The position numbers and the translations under genes were made by a program. A model generated the notes under the pieces. The model was not told where the DNA came from. It saw only the letters and a program-made list of their open reading frames with translations, and did no database searches. Of a stretch of DNA of 64,000 bases, positions 24,401 through 33,688 are shown piece by piece; positions within the stretch are counted from its first letter, which is position 1; each line of letters opens with the position of its first letter. This DNA is from Cercophora sp. LCS_1 (lineage: Eukaryota; Ascomycota; Sordariomycetes; Sordariales; Lasiosphaeriaceae): positions 62,001 through 126,000 of the forward strand of contig JAPZLL010000019.1 in NCBI GenBank assembly GCA_036250225.1. Direction: 5' to 3'.

Positions 24401-25293
24401 TCCTCCTCCTCAAACCTTTAGTTCCATCCAGCGTCATCGACCCCCTCCAAGCAGCCGCCATCCTCCGCCAACACTACACGCGTCTCATGTCAATGAAGCT
24501 CTTTGTCGAGGCCGCCCTTCTCCGCAAACTCTGCATCAAAGGCTGGCCAGGCGGTGTCCTGTCTTCCTGGGGCGACGACTACCCCTCCATCTTCACCCCC
24601 GCCCACCAAGGCGTACAAATCGGCCTGTTCTGCTCCCGCTGCCACAAACCACGCGAGATCAACCGCGCACCGGGCTCAGCAGAGTCAGTATGGAAATGCG
24701 AACGGTGCAAATCCTACATGGCTGGCTGCGCAATCTGCGGACATCGTGATTCGCCGCCTGACATCCCATCCCTCGGCAGGGATAACGGAGAGGAGATAAT
24801 GAATACTTGGTTTTTCTGCCATGGTTGTTCCCATGGTGGTCATTCGTCGTGTTTGCACGCTTGGCACGCCTCGTTTGAAGGAGATGAGTTTGGGGACGTA
24901 TCGCTTGATTCATCAGAGGGTTTGTGTCCCATGGATGGATGCGGACATGCTTGTTTACCTGGGCGAGCGAGGAATGAGAGTGTCGTTATTCGTGCGGAGG
25001 AGGTCACGCGTGCTGTGAGAGGCAAAATGGGTATGGGGATTGATGGTGTCGCTGGTGTCGGTGGGGGTGTGGATAATGTGTTGGAAAAGAAGGAGGAGGG
25101 TGGTAGTGTCAAGAGTGACGGGAATGAAGTTGCCCAGAGTAGGGCGGTGGAGAGTGTGAGAGATACGCTGGGTGGGAGGGGGACTATACCTATTGGCACG
25201 GGCATGGGGATTTTGAGCTCTAGCCCGGGGCGGGAGAGGGTAGAGAGGGAGAGGAGGAAGAGCGTCAAGTTCGTTGAAGGGGATGCTGTGTGA
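21475..25293 (+). CDS. rtc1: Rtc1/WDR24-like subunit of the SEA (GATOR2-type) complex
   Basis: Single-exon 1272-residue protein. Rtc1/WDR24 belongs to the vacuole-associated SEA complex that controls TORC1 in response to amino acids. The N-terminal half is a WD40 propeller (about residues 55-430), with repeats such as GSQDGIVRCFDIR, GVVLKWDIRRP and SAGWDSKCHVWDVS. A long Ser-rich linker follows. The C-terminal zinc domain (about residues 1050-1165) has the paired motifs CSRCHKP, CERCKS, CAICGH, CHGCSHGGHSSCLHAWH and CPMDGCGHAC, as in the RING-like end of this family. The first 1,100 codons have C-rich coding sequence while the last 170 are strongly G/T-rich. The ATG at 21475 is followed immediately by the conserved N-terminus. 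Confidence 0.93.
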   Translation: MEAVYSIGNQGRIMRRLLGRSTVDSSHESASVTSSPLGAQYRPSASQNAVYNAQVPISAIDSSPNGLSAILAGRHILRMINLDGLNIKEGFDLRSLLVGKPDQLSITDVKWGNGPGSSSIFTACAGGKIFQYDLARASSAAAGGRSVDTIQMREDTRQINTLDINPHRGTWLLSGSQDGIVRCFDIRTPVHTRTGATFRAVQAFKCNADGVREVQWSPKDGFYFACCTEQGVVLKWDIRRPSAPVQRINAHDKTCSAIAWHPDGDHLVSAGWDSKCHVWDVSKTADKRQKPKWTISTPAPVAALAWRPGQWSATAQGKRASQIAVSYDESSQKRFGINAVHIWDLARPTMPYREIQRFDSSPSAILWHDQYLLWTAGQDHLFNQCDVTFAPKVIDRQAVSTLSFSPRGDVLMFLDERTPSHHPRPRIMHSETTPLASYSSSPATPRFSVSRSDSEDDVIGSFLGPRRRGSRKRRLSTRSAAAALSTTPPGSGAEEVMGLEQTIKVTGIYKPQQSMAIGHVPAAAKVEIYEYLTTNYLETLHTQLPCTPGGKAMPERIASILEHFATAAENVNQFRLAQTWRILAYGVDLILQRRAQYHFEARMENIRTAFSKKKLEGKLKPTLEMSLDLQDDGEATPRKMMSTGSLNDKGLHALSLITRELESTSNVPTPLARPIPDTEVAHTYENGRGKKLTPIIEPDSFTLPPAIHAHAVALEKRKRLDSEPLSIVSHDSENTQASTEGYDFYDTEAISKAIDVPVPNPKAQPVLDYRGRSPSRRKSVIRQDSDDSFAQVFSISNRNRRTTGLTDSSSDSVPNRAAIKAAVLEKGNSVASEEGEFGSRIRGQQIGTSPSAQSGFPFRQPLHRSDTGLTAFTDEHHLITQTTSDSFESPYRSQTDTEFLESPQRQPPSVCSGPEEDYRSPYIIEADYLHWPSDPPYPYPLQTPFNPSPPLQPYSLISRALAFEAKSSALNAAAIVLLLKPLVPSSVIDPLQAAAILRQHYTRLMSMKLFVEAALLRKLCIKGWPGGVLSSWGDDYPSIFTPAHQGVQIGLFCSRCHKPREINRAPGSAESVWKCERCKSYMAGCAICGHRDSPPDIPSLGRDNGEEIMNTWFFCHGCSHGGHSSCLHAWHASFEGDEFGDVSLDSSEGLCPMDGCGHACLPGRARNESVVIRAEEVTRAVRGKMGMGIDGVAGVGGGVDNVLEKKEEGGSVKSDGNEVAQSRAVESVRDTLGGRGTIPIGTGMGILSSSPGRERVERERRKSVKFVEGDAV

Positions 25294-25728
25294 TTGCTTT
25301 GCATTTGGTGAGTTGTATCATGGCGATTGGTGATCTCGGTCGAGGGAATCTTGTATCAACTGGTGTTTTGGCGTTTCCCTGCATGCGGTGTATTGATAGA
25401 GGCCAAGTACACCACCCGGGATTCGAGTCCCCGTGTTTACTGTGTTGTTGTTCCCTCTGTGACGTCAATAAACGGTCAAGTTCATGCTTTGCGATGCAGG
25501 TTTACCCGGGCAAACTTGACGTACAATCCACCTTTTCAAGGGAAGCACAGCAGGGTCATCAGACAACATGTTATCTATTATCTGTCCCATCTACCATCTG
25601 ATCATGACGCTGGAAGAGCAAACGATGTAAAAGGCAAACGCTGAACCCACTGCAGACTCTATCATGCCCATCCCAAATCCACTCGCATCGCTGTGCGGTC
25701 CAGAGCGCCAAACGCACCCAAGCAAAAC
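25294..25728. other. Convergent 3' intergenic region
   Basis: 435 bases between the stops of the Rtc1 and AAA genes. A short T-arm-like sequence near 25420 is not part of a foldable tRNA. No gene was seen. Confidence 0.5.
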
Positions 25729-27828
25729 TCAAAGAAACATGTGCTTGCCCTCATTCTTCTTGGTCGAACCCGGCTCCGAGTAATCGATGCCGTTGATGTT
25801 GGTCATGTCCTTTTCGAACACGTCCTGAATCTTGGTAATCTTCAGGAGCTTGTCCAAGTCCAGCTTGACCCCGTGGAACGTGGCCATGCTCTCGGCCGCC
25901 TTGACAATATTCTTGATCTGGCGTCCGTTCAGCTCGTGCTTTGCGAGCTGATCAAATCCCTTCTCGGAAATATCTGCGCCAGAGACCCGGCCGCAGAAGT
26001 TCTGCCAGATCTTGCGCCTTGCGTCAAAGTCGAGATCGGTATACCGGATGGGGATGTGGATGCGCGACTTGAAAGCTACGTCAAACGAGTCCACCCGGTT
26101 CGTCGTGAGGAACATGATTCCCTTGTAGTACTCCAAGAGGCGCAGGAAGACGCTGACCATAGCGTTGCGGTTCAGGTCGTGCATGGAGCGTTCCTGCAGA
26201 AATACGTCGGCCTCGTCAATCAGTAGTACCGCCTTCCACTCAGCCGCCAGCTCCATGATTGCCGACAGATTCCGGTCCAGAGTAGTACTGCAAGTACCCA
26301 GATCGCCGGACGAGACCATGTAGAGCGGGCGCTTGACAAACTCGGCCACCGTCTCGGCCGTCAGCGTCTTGCCGCACCCGGGGTTGCCGTGCAGGACACA
26401 GATCACACCCTGTCCTTTGCCCTTGATGATATCGTCAAATCCACCGCCCTCGCGATCGTCATTTTGGATGTGTGTCGATACCAGCGCCCGGATGGTCTCC
26501 TTGACAGTCGGGTCAATGACCAGCTCGTTGAAGCAGTCGGGGTTCCACTTGACAGGCTCGAGACCGTCGACAAAGAACTCGAGAAATCTCTTGGTCGTAA
26601 AGGAATACCCACGCACCGTGGCATTCGTCCTGATGGCCTGCTCGTCTGACAGCTTCTCATACTCCTCTCGCTCCGGGGCAAACTCCATACGCTTCTTGGC
26701 GACCTTTTTCTGGAATGGCTTCACCTCAAAGTAACCACCGCGGTTCACCGAAGTATTGGCATCGATCATGACGCGACCGTCGGCTGGGACGCGGATGTAC
26801 TGGCCTTTTTCGTTGACCATGACAGCTTGTCCGACGTACTCCATGTAGTGCTGCCCGGCCATGGCCTCAAATTTGCGGCCGCGCTCAAGGAGGTAGGGTT
26901 TCACCTCTGCGACGCTCTCGTGCAGGTCAAGCGGCATGACTTCAAGCTCCGAGAGTTCGCGCGTTCCGGGGTATTTCTTGATGGCGAGCCCTACATTACA
27001 GGTGCCAAGGTACTTTCCGTCAAAGTCGACGTACGCGCCGCGTATGCGCAGACTGGCCTCAGTGCTACTGTTGGCCCCATCGTCGTACCAGACCTCCTTG
27101 ATGCTGAAGGCGCGGTGCTTGTCGAGAATGCGGCAATAGGCGATTGTCTTGGGGGGGAAGATGGTCCAGAGTCTGTCGTGCGAGATGGCAGGGCGGTCCG
27201 AGCTGACGCAGCGCTTGTGGGCCGAACTATCAAGCTCGAAATGTGTCCCGATCCAGTCAAGGAGGATCTCCAGTTGGCCAAGGGATTCCTTGTCGTCGAC
27301 GAAGCGCTCACGGCCGACTTTCTCGAGCTCGTCGCGGTAGTAGAAGAGGGAGTGGAATGGCTCTTCGATTTGCACGTCCTTGAGGTCGATGGGATCACTA
27401 GGGAACAGACCGATGACGTCGAAGCAGAGCTGGCGGAGAGGCTCGGGATTGACGTAGATGCGGGTTGTCTCTACCTCGCCCTTTCTGTCGTAATGCTTTA
27501 TGTGGCAGAAGGCGGAGAGACGCCACCAGTTCTTGGGTTTGGACTTGGGGTTCTCAGCTTTGACCTCGGAGATGTACTTTTCGTCCCTGCTGTTGTATCG
27601 GCGCTCCAGGTGCTTCATCTCGCTCTTCATGGTCTGGTCCTCTGGGATGTCCCCCCTGATTTCCTCCAGCCCGGCCTCCGAGCCATATCCGGAGCTGCCA
27701 TGGCTGCTGGGATCTGAGCCCAGCGATGACTCCATGTCGAAGTCGTGGTCGTCGGGCGCGGGGGTGCCGAGGCTCAAGCGGGTTCGGCGCCGACGTGCCA
27801 TGCCGACGATGGATTCAGCGGGAATCAT
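25729..27828 (-). CDS. AAA+ ATPase with N-terminal DUF7025-type domain
   Basis: Intronless 699-residue protein. The C-terminal AAA+ module has Walker A GNPGCGKT (about residues 481-488), Walker B LLIDEAD (about 535), the sensor-1-like FLTTNRV and a distal Arg-containing SRIHIPI segment, so ATP hydrolysis looks intact. The preceding region matches the fungal DUF7025 type (LLDWIGTHFE, LWTIFPP, IRGAYVDFDGKYLG, LPLDLH-like patterns). The N-terminus is Ser/acidic with a basic patch MARRRRTRLSL. The substrate is unknown; it belongs to a fungus-expanded family distantly related to Bcs1-like AAA proteins. The frame is open to 27834, but the first ATG is at 27828. Confidence 0.88.
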   Translation of the reverse strand: MIPAESIVGMARRRRTRLSLGTPAPDDHDFDMESSLGSDPSSHGSSGYGSEAGLEEIRGDIPEDQTMKSEMKHLERRYNSRDEKYISEVKAENPKSKPKNWWRLSAFCHIKHYDRKGEVETTRIYVNPEPLRQLCFDVIGLFPSDPIDLKDVQIEEPFHSLFYYRDELEKVGRERFVDDKESLGQLEILLDWIGTHFELDSSAHKRCVSSDRPAISHDRLWTIFPPKTIAYCRILDKHRAFSIKEVWYDDGANSSTEASLRIRGAYVDFDGKYLGTCNVGLAIKKYPGTRELSELEVMPLDLHESVAEVKPYLLERGRKFEAMAGQHYMEYVGQAVMVNEKGQYIRVPADGRVMIDANTSVNRGGYFEVKPFQKKVAKKRMEFAPEREEYEKLSDEQAIRTNATVRGYSFTTKRFLEFFVDGLEPVKWNPDCFNELVIDPTVKETIRALVSTHIQNDDREGGGFDDIIKGKGQGVICVLHGNPGCGKTLTAETVAEFVKRPLYMVSSGDLGTCSTTLDRNLSAIMELAAEWKAVLLIDEADVFLQERSMHDLNRNAMVSVFLRLLEYYKGIMFLTTNRVDSFDVAFKSRIHIPIRYTDLDFDARRKIWQNFCGRVSGADISEKGFDQLAKHELNGRQIKNIVKAAESMATFHGVKLDLDKLLKITKIQDVFEKDMTNINGIDYSEPGSTKKNEGKHMFL

Positions 27829-29103
27829 GCTCACTTGGGTGTAGTCACAAGCGGTGATTGTAAGTGGGCGTGGCTTTTCAAGTTGCGGGGACTGTTTGAG
27901 GGCTGGAGTCTTGCGCAGGACGGTGTTGCGGTGAGAGAGTCGTCAGAGATGCTGGAGCAAAATATTCGGTGGTCGAGGGTGGAAACCGCTGCGAAAAGAA
28001 TGTGGCAAGGGGGATTGAGAAACAAGAAGAGGTAACGTGCTGCAATATATAGCCCTGGTTTGCTACCTGAAAGAGAAGGTAGTAGGGCGAAGAGCCCGGC
28101 CGAATTTACGGCGGCTCCTGCCGTCTGGACTCTGGCCCGGTGGTTCCGGACCGAGATTTCGGGGCCGGGTGGAGCTCGCAACGACCAGGGTTGACATCAG
28201 ATGAAACATCCATCTTTGCGGGCTTTCAAGTGGTATAAAGAAGGGGTTTGATTTCCACAGTTTTCACTTGCACGGGAGTGCGCCTTCCTCCTTTGTGCGA
28301 GCGCACAGGAGTTTTACGCTTATTGGGGAGCCAGAGCCTTGCCGGGAGTCGAGCTCTCGCTTTGTATCTCAAGACCGGCTGTTGCAGATGGCGGAGTGTC
28401 CGATTCGCGCATCGGCAGGGTGCCTTCCATACAAAGGGGCATTTGTCATTTGTGTTCGGAATAGATTAAGGGAAGGAACGGCCGCGGCTTCCGCTGCAGT
28501 TGATCCGATGTCGGTGACTCGTGGTTCTCCAGGTCTTGTCTCTCCTTGATAAAGTGTCCGTTTGCCACGCTCGTGGGCATGCACGATACCCAAGCTTATG
28601 GGCTCTAAGTGTACCTTCAAGTGATATCGTATTGCCGTTTTCATCTGGTCAGTCGCTCCGCATGTGGTTTTCCAACCCGTTGTTAGATGGTCACGTGGTT
28701 AGGGTTGCCCGGTGTTGCGCCTGCCGCTGCGGCAGTTGCGGAAGGAATGAATGCTCGAAAGTCCGTATCGAAGGTTTCGGCGCTACAATGACGCTTCACG
28801 GGCGTGTTGGAAAATGACGAGTATCAGGCATCGCAATGGCAATCCAGCCAAATGGTTCCAATCCCAAACTCCTTGTAACCTCATCCACACTGTGGTTGAA
28901 TTTTGATTGGTTGCCGCTGTGTGAACGAGCTCGTCGCGGTCTTGCCAAGGCCCGACGCCACAAGGCAGCTGCCCCGCTCGAAACCTTGTGTCGTTTGGTC
29001 CCCCACCTCGCTGCTGGCTGTGCTGCGCAGCTGAGCCCCATCCATCAACTTCACACCGCACCACTCTCGGTCAGTCACCGCGACTCTCCTTCCGCACCGC
29101 ACC
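27829..29103. promoter_or_regulatory. Divergent intergenic region between the AAA gene and DUF7918 copy 4
   Basis: 1.27 kb holding the promoters of both genes. No coding frame with recognisable content. The segment from 28.9 kb to the ATG at 29104 is probably 5' UTR of copy 4. Confidence 0.5.
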
Positions 29104-30192
29104 ATGGCTGTCATCAAAGGGATTGCTGGCCTTGAAGCCAGCATCGAGATTAATGGTGAGCGCGCGACGGAATATGATGCGCCTGAAGACGAAACCACGC
29201 CTACAGATCTCACACGTGACCACTTCTTCCTCCCGGAGCAAGGCCCAGCCCGCTGGGATGAGGAAGGTCTGCCAGTTGTTGTAAAGTACATCGCTGCACA
29301 GCCCGGTGCTCTGTTCCGAATCCGCATCAGAAAGACAGCCGAATTTCAGCAGCATGCGCACCACATTTCGTTTTCGATCAACCTTGACGGCAGCATCAAC
29401 ACAAGCGCGCGCCATGAGGTGGGCCATTACTTGCCGGAGAAGGCAACCGGAGACTGGGACGATTACAGGGAGCGCTGGTCAGCGAATGATAAGGACGGGA
29501 ACTGGCAGAGTCTCTATCTACGCTTCGGAGCGCTCGACGTTGGTAAGTTGCATCGCCCACCCTGTTCGCCTAAGCTAACACTCTCAAACAGACGGAGAGG
29601 CCAATTACTCCAAGGAGGAAGTAGCAAGCCAGGTGGCTCTAGCAAAACAACTGGGTGTCATTCGGGTCCGGGTTGATCACCAGCTCCGGAGCTCTGCGCC
29701 TTACCGCCGCCCGCATGGAAGACCGGCTGACCATGCCACCGTTGACAAATTGGGCGAAAAGGCGCTGAAGGGAAGGGCGTTGGACTGCAAGGTTGCGTAA
29801 GTGGTTGCAAATGTTCAAGTAACTATCATCTCTAATACATTGCCAGCCTAGAATCGAGGCCCACAACCGCCCCGATAACCTTCAAATCATTTGCTGCGGA
29901 CAACAGGAAGCGCCCATTCGCCCTATTTGAGTTTCGGTATCGCTCTCTCGACGGCCTCATGAAAGAAGGCATTGTTTCCAGACCCAGCGCCCAGCCCGAG
30001 CCCGAGCCAGTGCAAGAAGACAAGGATGGAGCCAACCCTGTGCACCCGGTTGTCATCAAGCCAGAAGAGGGACATAGAGTCAAGCGAGAGCGGACCGAAT
30101 CAGAGTCGACGAACGCAGCCGAGTTCCGCGACAAATACAAGACGCGTCGCTTGGAAAGCGGCCGGTTCGAGATCGACCTCACTGACGACTGA
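29104..30192 (+). CDS. DUF7918-family protein, copy 4 (dispersed, intron-poor)
   Basis: Three exons, 29104-29542, 29592-29796 and 29847-30192 (329 residues). The domain start MAVIKGIAGLEASIEI, VVKYIAAQPGALF and HHISFSINLDG are clear, followed by GEKALKGRALD and RPFALFEFRYRS-DGLMKEGIVSRP. Introns 1 and 2 are at the same place and phase as in copies 1-3, but the exon 3/4 and 4/5 introns of copies 2 and 3 are absent. The RPxTPDQID helix is replaced by a Pro/Glu-rich linker. The basic segment VKRERTE and the terminal FEIDLTDD are kept. It lies 24 kb from the tandem trio and on the opposite strand, so it is an older or relocated paralogue. Confidence 0.9.
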
Positions 30193-30621
30193 TTGTTTTA
30201 TTTTCTTTCTCGGATGACGATCTGACGGAGTCGGTATAACGGGGACTGCGCCCTGCTCGCTCACATGTTGGAGTTCGGGTGGGAGGATACCAGGTACGCG
30301 TCCGGGCTGGCAAGCTGGACTGATTTATCTTTGTCTTTGTTTTTGACTCGACTTGTCCTCAAGACCGCCGGGTCTGTTGTTGATCATGCCGGTATACACC
30401 AATAAACCACCTTGTCTCCATGGGCCCGGCAGCTAGCGCGAACAGCTGGGCGGATCCGCAACGAGGTGATTCAAGCGAAGTCTTATCTCCTGAGACCTAT
30501 CCCAGGCCGAATCCTTTGACTCTCCACTTGCTTCCCCCAAATGAACATTTAACCACTCACTTCCCAGGTCCAGGTCCCCCGGTCAATGCGTTCGTTACCA
30601 AGATCATCAACAGACCTCACG
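30193..30621. other. Intergenic region
   Basis: 430 bases with the 3' region of DUF7918 copy 4 and the upstream region of the next plus-strand gene. Nothing further was seen. Confidence 0.5.
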
Positions 30622-31398
30622 ATGCTCCCTCTCGCCCTCCTCGCCTTTGTCGGCTCGGCGGCGGCGGCATCAAAGCGCGCGATGCCCCCGGTCCGCAATA
30701 ACCTTGACACCAGCGGTCATGTCTGAGGTATTCCATTTCTCCTTCCTCCCTTGAAACCAGGGCCAAGTCTCCCAGCAAATATCTGTGAGGACCACAGATC
30801 CGTGTGCTCCAACATCTACGGCGGCAAAACGCTCACAAACATGTGTGCCTCCAACAGCTTTGGCATGGACGCCCCCTGGCACGAAGTCAACTACTGCTTT
30901 GACTGCTGGTGCTGGGACAGGACGTGGCCTGATCTGGCGAGGTACAAGAACACAGTTCAGGATTTGGCGTGTTTGAGGGCGAAGGAGAATTGCGAGTATG
31001 AGTTCTCGAAAAGGGGCGAGGTTCCGCCTGAGGGTGCTTGCGCGGAATGTGCGAAGGTCAGAGGGTTGGAGGACACGAGCGTCGGAGGGGTGGAGGGTGA
31101 GAGGCCGGAGACGAGGTCGGTTATGGTTGTGAGCATGGGGGAGGCTACGTCGGTTGCTTCATCGACAAGCAGTTCGGTGAGATGGACAACCACAGCAGTG
31201 ATGTTCACCATTACACCCTCCCCGAAGGCGACGGGGGATGCGACGGTTTTGGGAGGGGCGACAGCGACGGGCAAGGAAGAGGCGAGGTCGACTTCGGAAA
31301 CAAAGCTCAGCACCTCGACTGCTGTCGCTGGCGGGGGGACGGCCGGGCCGGCTGCGGATATTTTGGGAGCTGCCTTGATGGCTGCGGCGATGTTGTGA
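30622..31398 (+). CDS. Putative GPI-anchored Cys-containing surface protein
   Basis: Proposed exons 30622-30715 and 30761-31398 (243 residues). Exon 1 encodes a textbook signal peptide (MLPLALLAFVGSAAAA, then SKR). Exon 2 has a Cys-rich ectodomain (ICEDHRSVC, NMCASN, CFDCWCW, ACLRAKENCEY, ACAECAK), a Ser/Thr-rich stalk and a hydrophobic end (AADILGAALMAAAML) fitting a GPI signal. The join is uncertain. The frame requires a phase-1 intron, and the only donor before an in-frame TGA is the weak GTCATG at 30716; acceptors at 30760 or 30775 both work. The 5' part of exon 2 is C-rich and the rest G-rich. The function is not recognised; it is probably a cell-wall or plasma-membrane surface protein. 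Confidence 0.65.
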
Positions 31399-31595
31399 TT
31401 CGCGCCAGAGACAATGACGTCGGTTGCCGAAAGCGGCACAATTGCCCAACAAACACCAGAAAACAAGCAACCGTTAGAACAAAGGAACAAAGAACGCGAT
31501 AGCGTTAAATACACAATCTGCATCTTCCATTGGCACGCCAACAAAAACGTCAATGCAAATCTCCATGCGACACGACTGGCTTTTAGTGGCTCGCA

Positions 31596-33429
31596 ATGTT
31601 TCAGAGGTACAACCCTCAGGCCGCCATGGCCCGGCAAGGCTATGCGTACCGTAGACCACAGAGACGCGACATGTACACAATTCATGAGGCCAAAACGGAC
31701 CACTTCGACGGTCAGAGTGATGATCCCTGCGGTGACGACCCGTACAGCGAGGACTCCGACTTGGATATGCCTTATAGCGACACGTCCGACAGCGATGAAC
31801 CCGACAATGACAAACGATACTACCCCTACAGCGCCAAACGCCAGGAAACCTACGGCAACAGCGACAGCGACGTCCCCGAAATGCATCTCAGCAATGGCGG
31901 TCCCTTGCGGGACGATATCTTCCCCGAGCGCACCGAAGAACCGGCATCCCCAGCATTTTCATTCCCGAAACTGCTTGCTCGCATCACCAAATGGTCATTC
32001 ATATTGCTCCACTGGATCACCATCCTTGCAAAGGACCTCGCAAAGCACTTCACAAAGCACAGCGTCGCCCTAGCAGGCATCGCCCTCGGCATATCCCTCC
32101 TCCCGTTTTTCGGCCTGCAGCCATGGTCTTCATCAACGAGCCTCATCCCCCAAAAATACAACGGCATCGAATACCGCCCCGTCAAATCCCCCATCCTCGA
32201 TACCACCTCACAGCTCCTCCTAAACCTATCCACCATCCCCACCGAATCCATCCTCATCCTCAACCTTGACGACCCCTCACAAACCAACTCCTTTGACCCA
32301 ATCCACATCCGTGACCTCACCAGACTCGTCACCCGCCTCGCCAACAAATCCTGCACTATCCTCAAACGCGAGCTCTCCACCCGCCAATCCACATTTCAGA
32401 AATACGCATCCCAGATCGGCTTCAAATCGCCCAAGTTGAACGCAAACCCCGACCTCCAAGCCGACATTGCCAAATCTTGTTTACACATCACCAAACGGGA
32501 AAGATTCCCCGCAGACGGCATATGGGACCGCGCATGGTCTGCACTACAAAGCATCGACAAGGCGAAACATCTCGCTGATGAAATCCTGTTGAGTCTGAAT
32601 CTACATGGTGAATTCGCCAGATGTGGGAAACGTCTCTGGAATGCTTCGTCGGATGCGGGTGACGAATACAAGCGGTGTGCTAGATTCCTCGTCAACACGC
32701 TTGATTCGATTCTGGTGAGGGGCCATGCGGGCGGGATGAAGAATGTGTTGCCGTTTTTGAGGGATGCGTTGATGGAGTTGGATTTGCTGAGGGGGATTAG
32801 TATGGAGTTGGACGTTATTCGGATTTTGGTGCTGGGGGATGGGGATGCTGAGGGAGCAGGAAGAGATGCTGCGCGGGTGCATCGCGCTCTGAGGTATCTG
32901 GATTGGGCGGGGTTGAGTCCGTTGGGGGGACAGATGCATGATGCTTTGGAGAGGTTGACGCAGGGCATTATACCCGGGATCACGGAGATTGTGGGGACGG
33001 TGCAGAAGATGCAGAGACACGAGATTCCGGCGATGGAGGTCAAGGGAAGGAGTGTCAGGGCATTGGAGGGCGGGAAGGTTGATAATGTATGGGTTTTGGA
33101 CACGGAGGATCTGTTCGTGAGAGAGGTGGTGTTCCTTTCGTCGGTTGCGGAGGCGAAGAAGCAGGTTAGTGAGGTTGCGCATACTGTTGGGGTTTTGAAT
33201 GGGGTCAAGGAGATTCAGGATAAGAGTGTAAGTGCCCCTGAAGTGTTCGTGCACGGTTTACTGATGAGCACAGATCAAGGATCGACTTTTGCAGAGTGGG
33301 GTTGGAGACGCGTGGGGCGACAACTTGGACAACTTTGTTGGCAGGTTGCTGAAGAAGCTGGATCCCGAGGTTGACGCCGAGTATGATAAGAAGGCGAAGG
33401 AGTATATTGGGAACGCGTTGGATTCTTAA
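31596..33429 (+). CDS. Hypothetical fungal membrane-associated protein
   Basis: Two exons, 31596-33227 and 33274-33429 (595 residues), with a GTAAGT donor. Using the intron replaces an unlikely frame with a helical end (IKDRLLQSGVGDAWG through YIGNALDS). The N-terminal 110 residues are acidic with repeated Asp/Ser/Tyr and look disordered. A hydrophobic stretch (about residues 130-175, FILLHWITILAK and ALAGIALGISLLPFFGL) could span the membrane. The long C-terminal part is alpha-helical, like other fungus-specific proteins of unknown function. No catalytic motif was seen. Coding sequence is extremely C-rich before about 32.6 kb and G/T-rich after it. Confidence 0.72.
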
Positions 33430-33688
33430 TAGCCTGGTTAGGCATTTCCGCATGGTAACAAGATCTAATGAGTGGACAATTACAGGCGAATGATGGGATA
33501 CAGAAGGAGGGTATGCTAGCAGACAAAATACGTGTCCTTTGATCCACCCAGCACATGCTTTCGACTGGTCGACTGGTAAACGATATGGTAATCCGGTTCG
33601 TCGGAGATATCAGCGTACTTCTCACCATATGGTTGTATTGGGCCTCGTCCTGCCTTGACTAATTACATAGCATTGGAGGCTGCTAGTT

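Noticed and set aside
25400..25450. tRNA T-arm-like sequence (GATTCGAGTCC)
   Set aside because: No acceptor, D or anticodon arms could be built around it.
26827..27717. 296-codon plus-strand frame
   Set aside because: Exact antisense shadow of the AAA ATPase gene.
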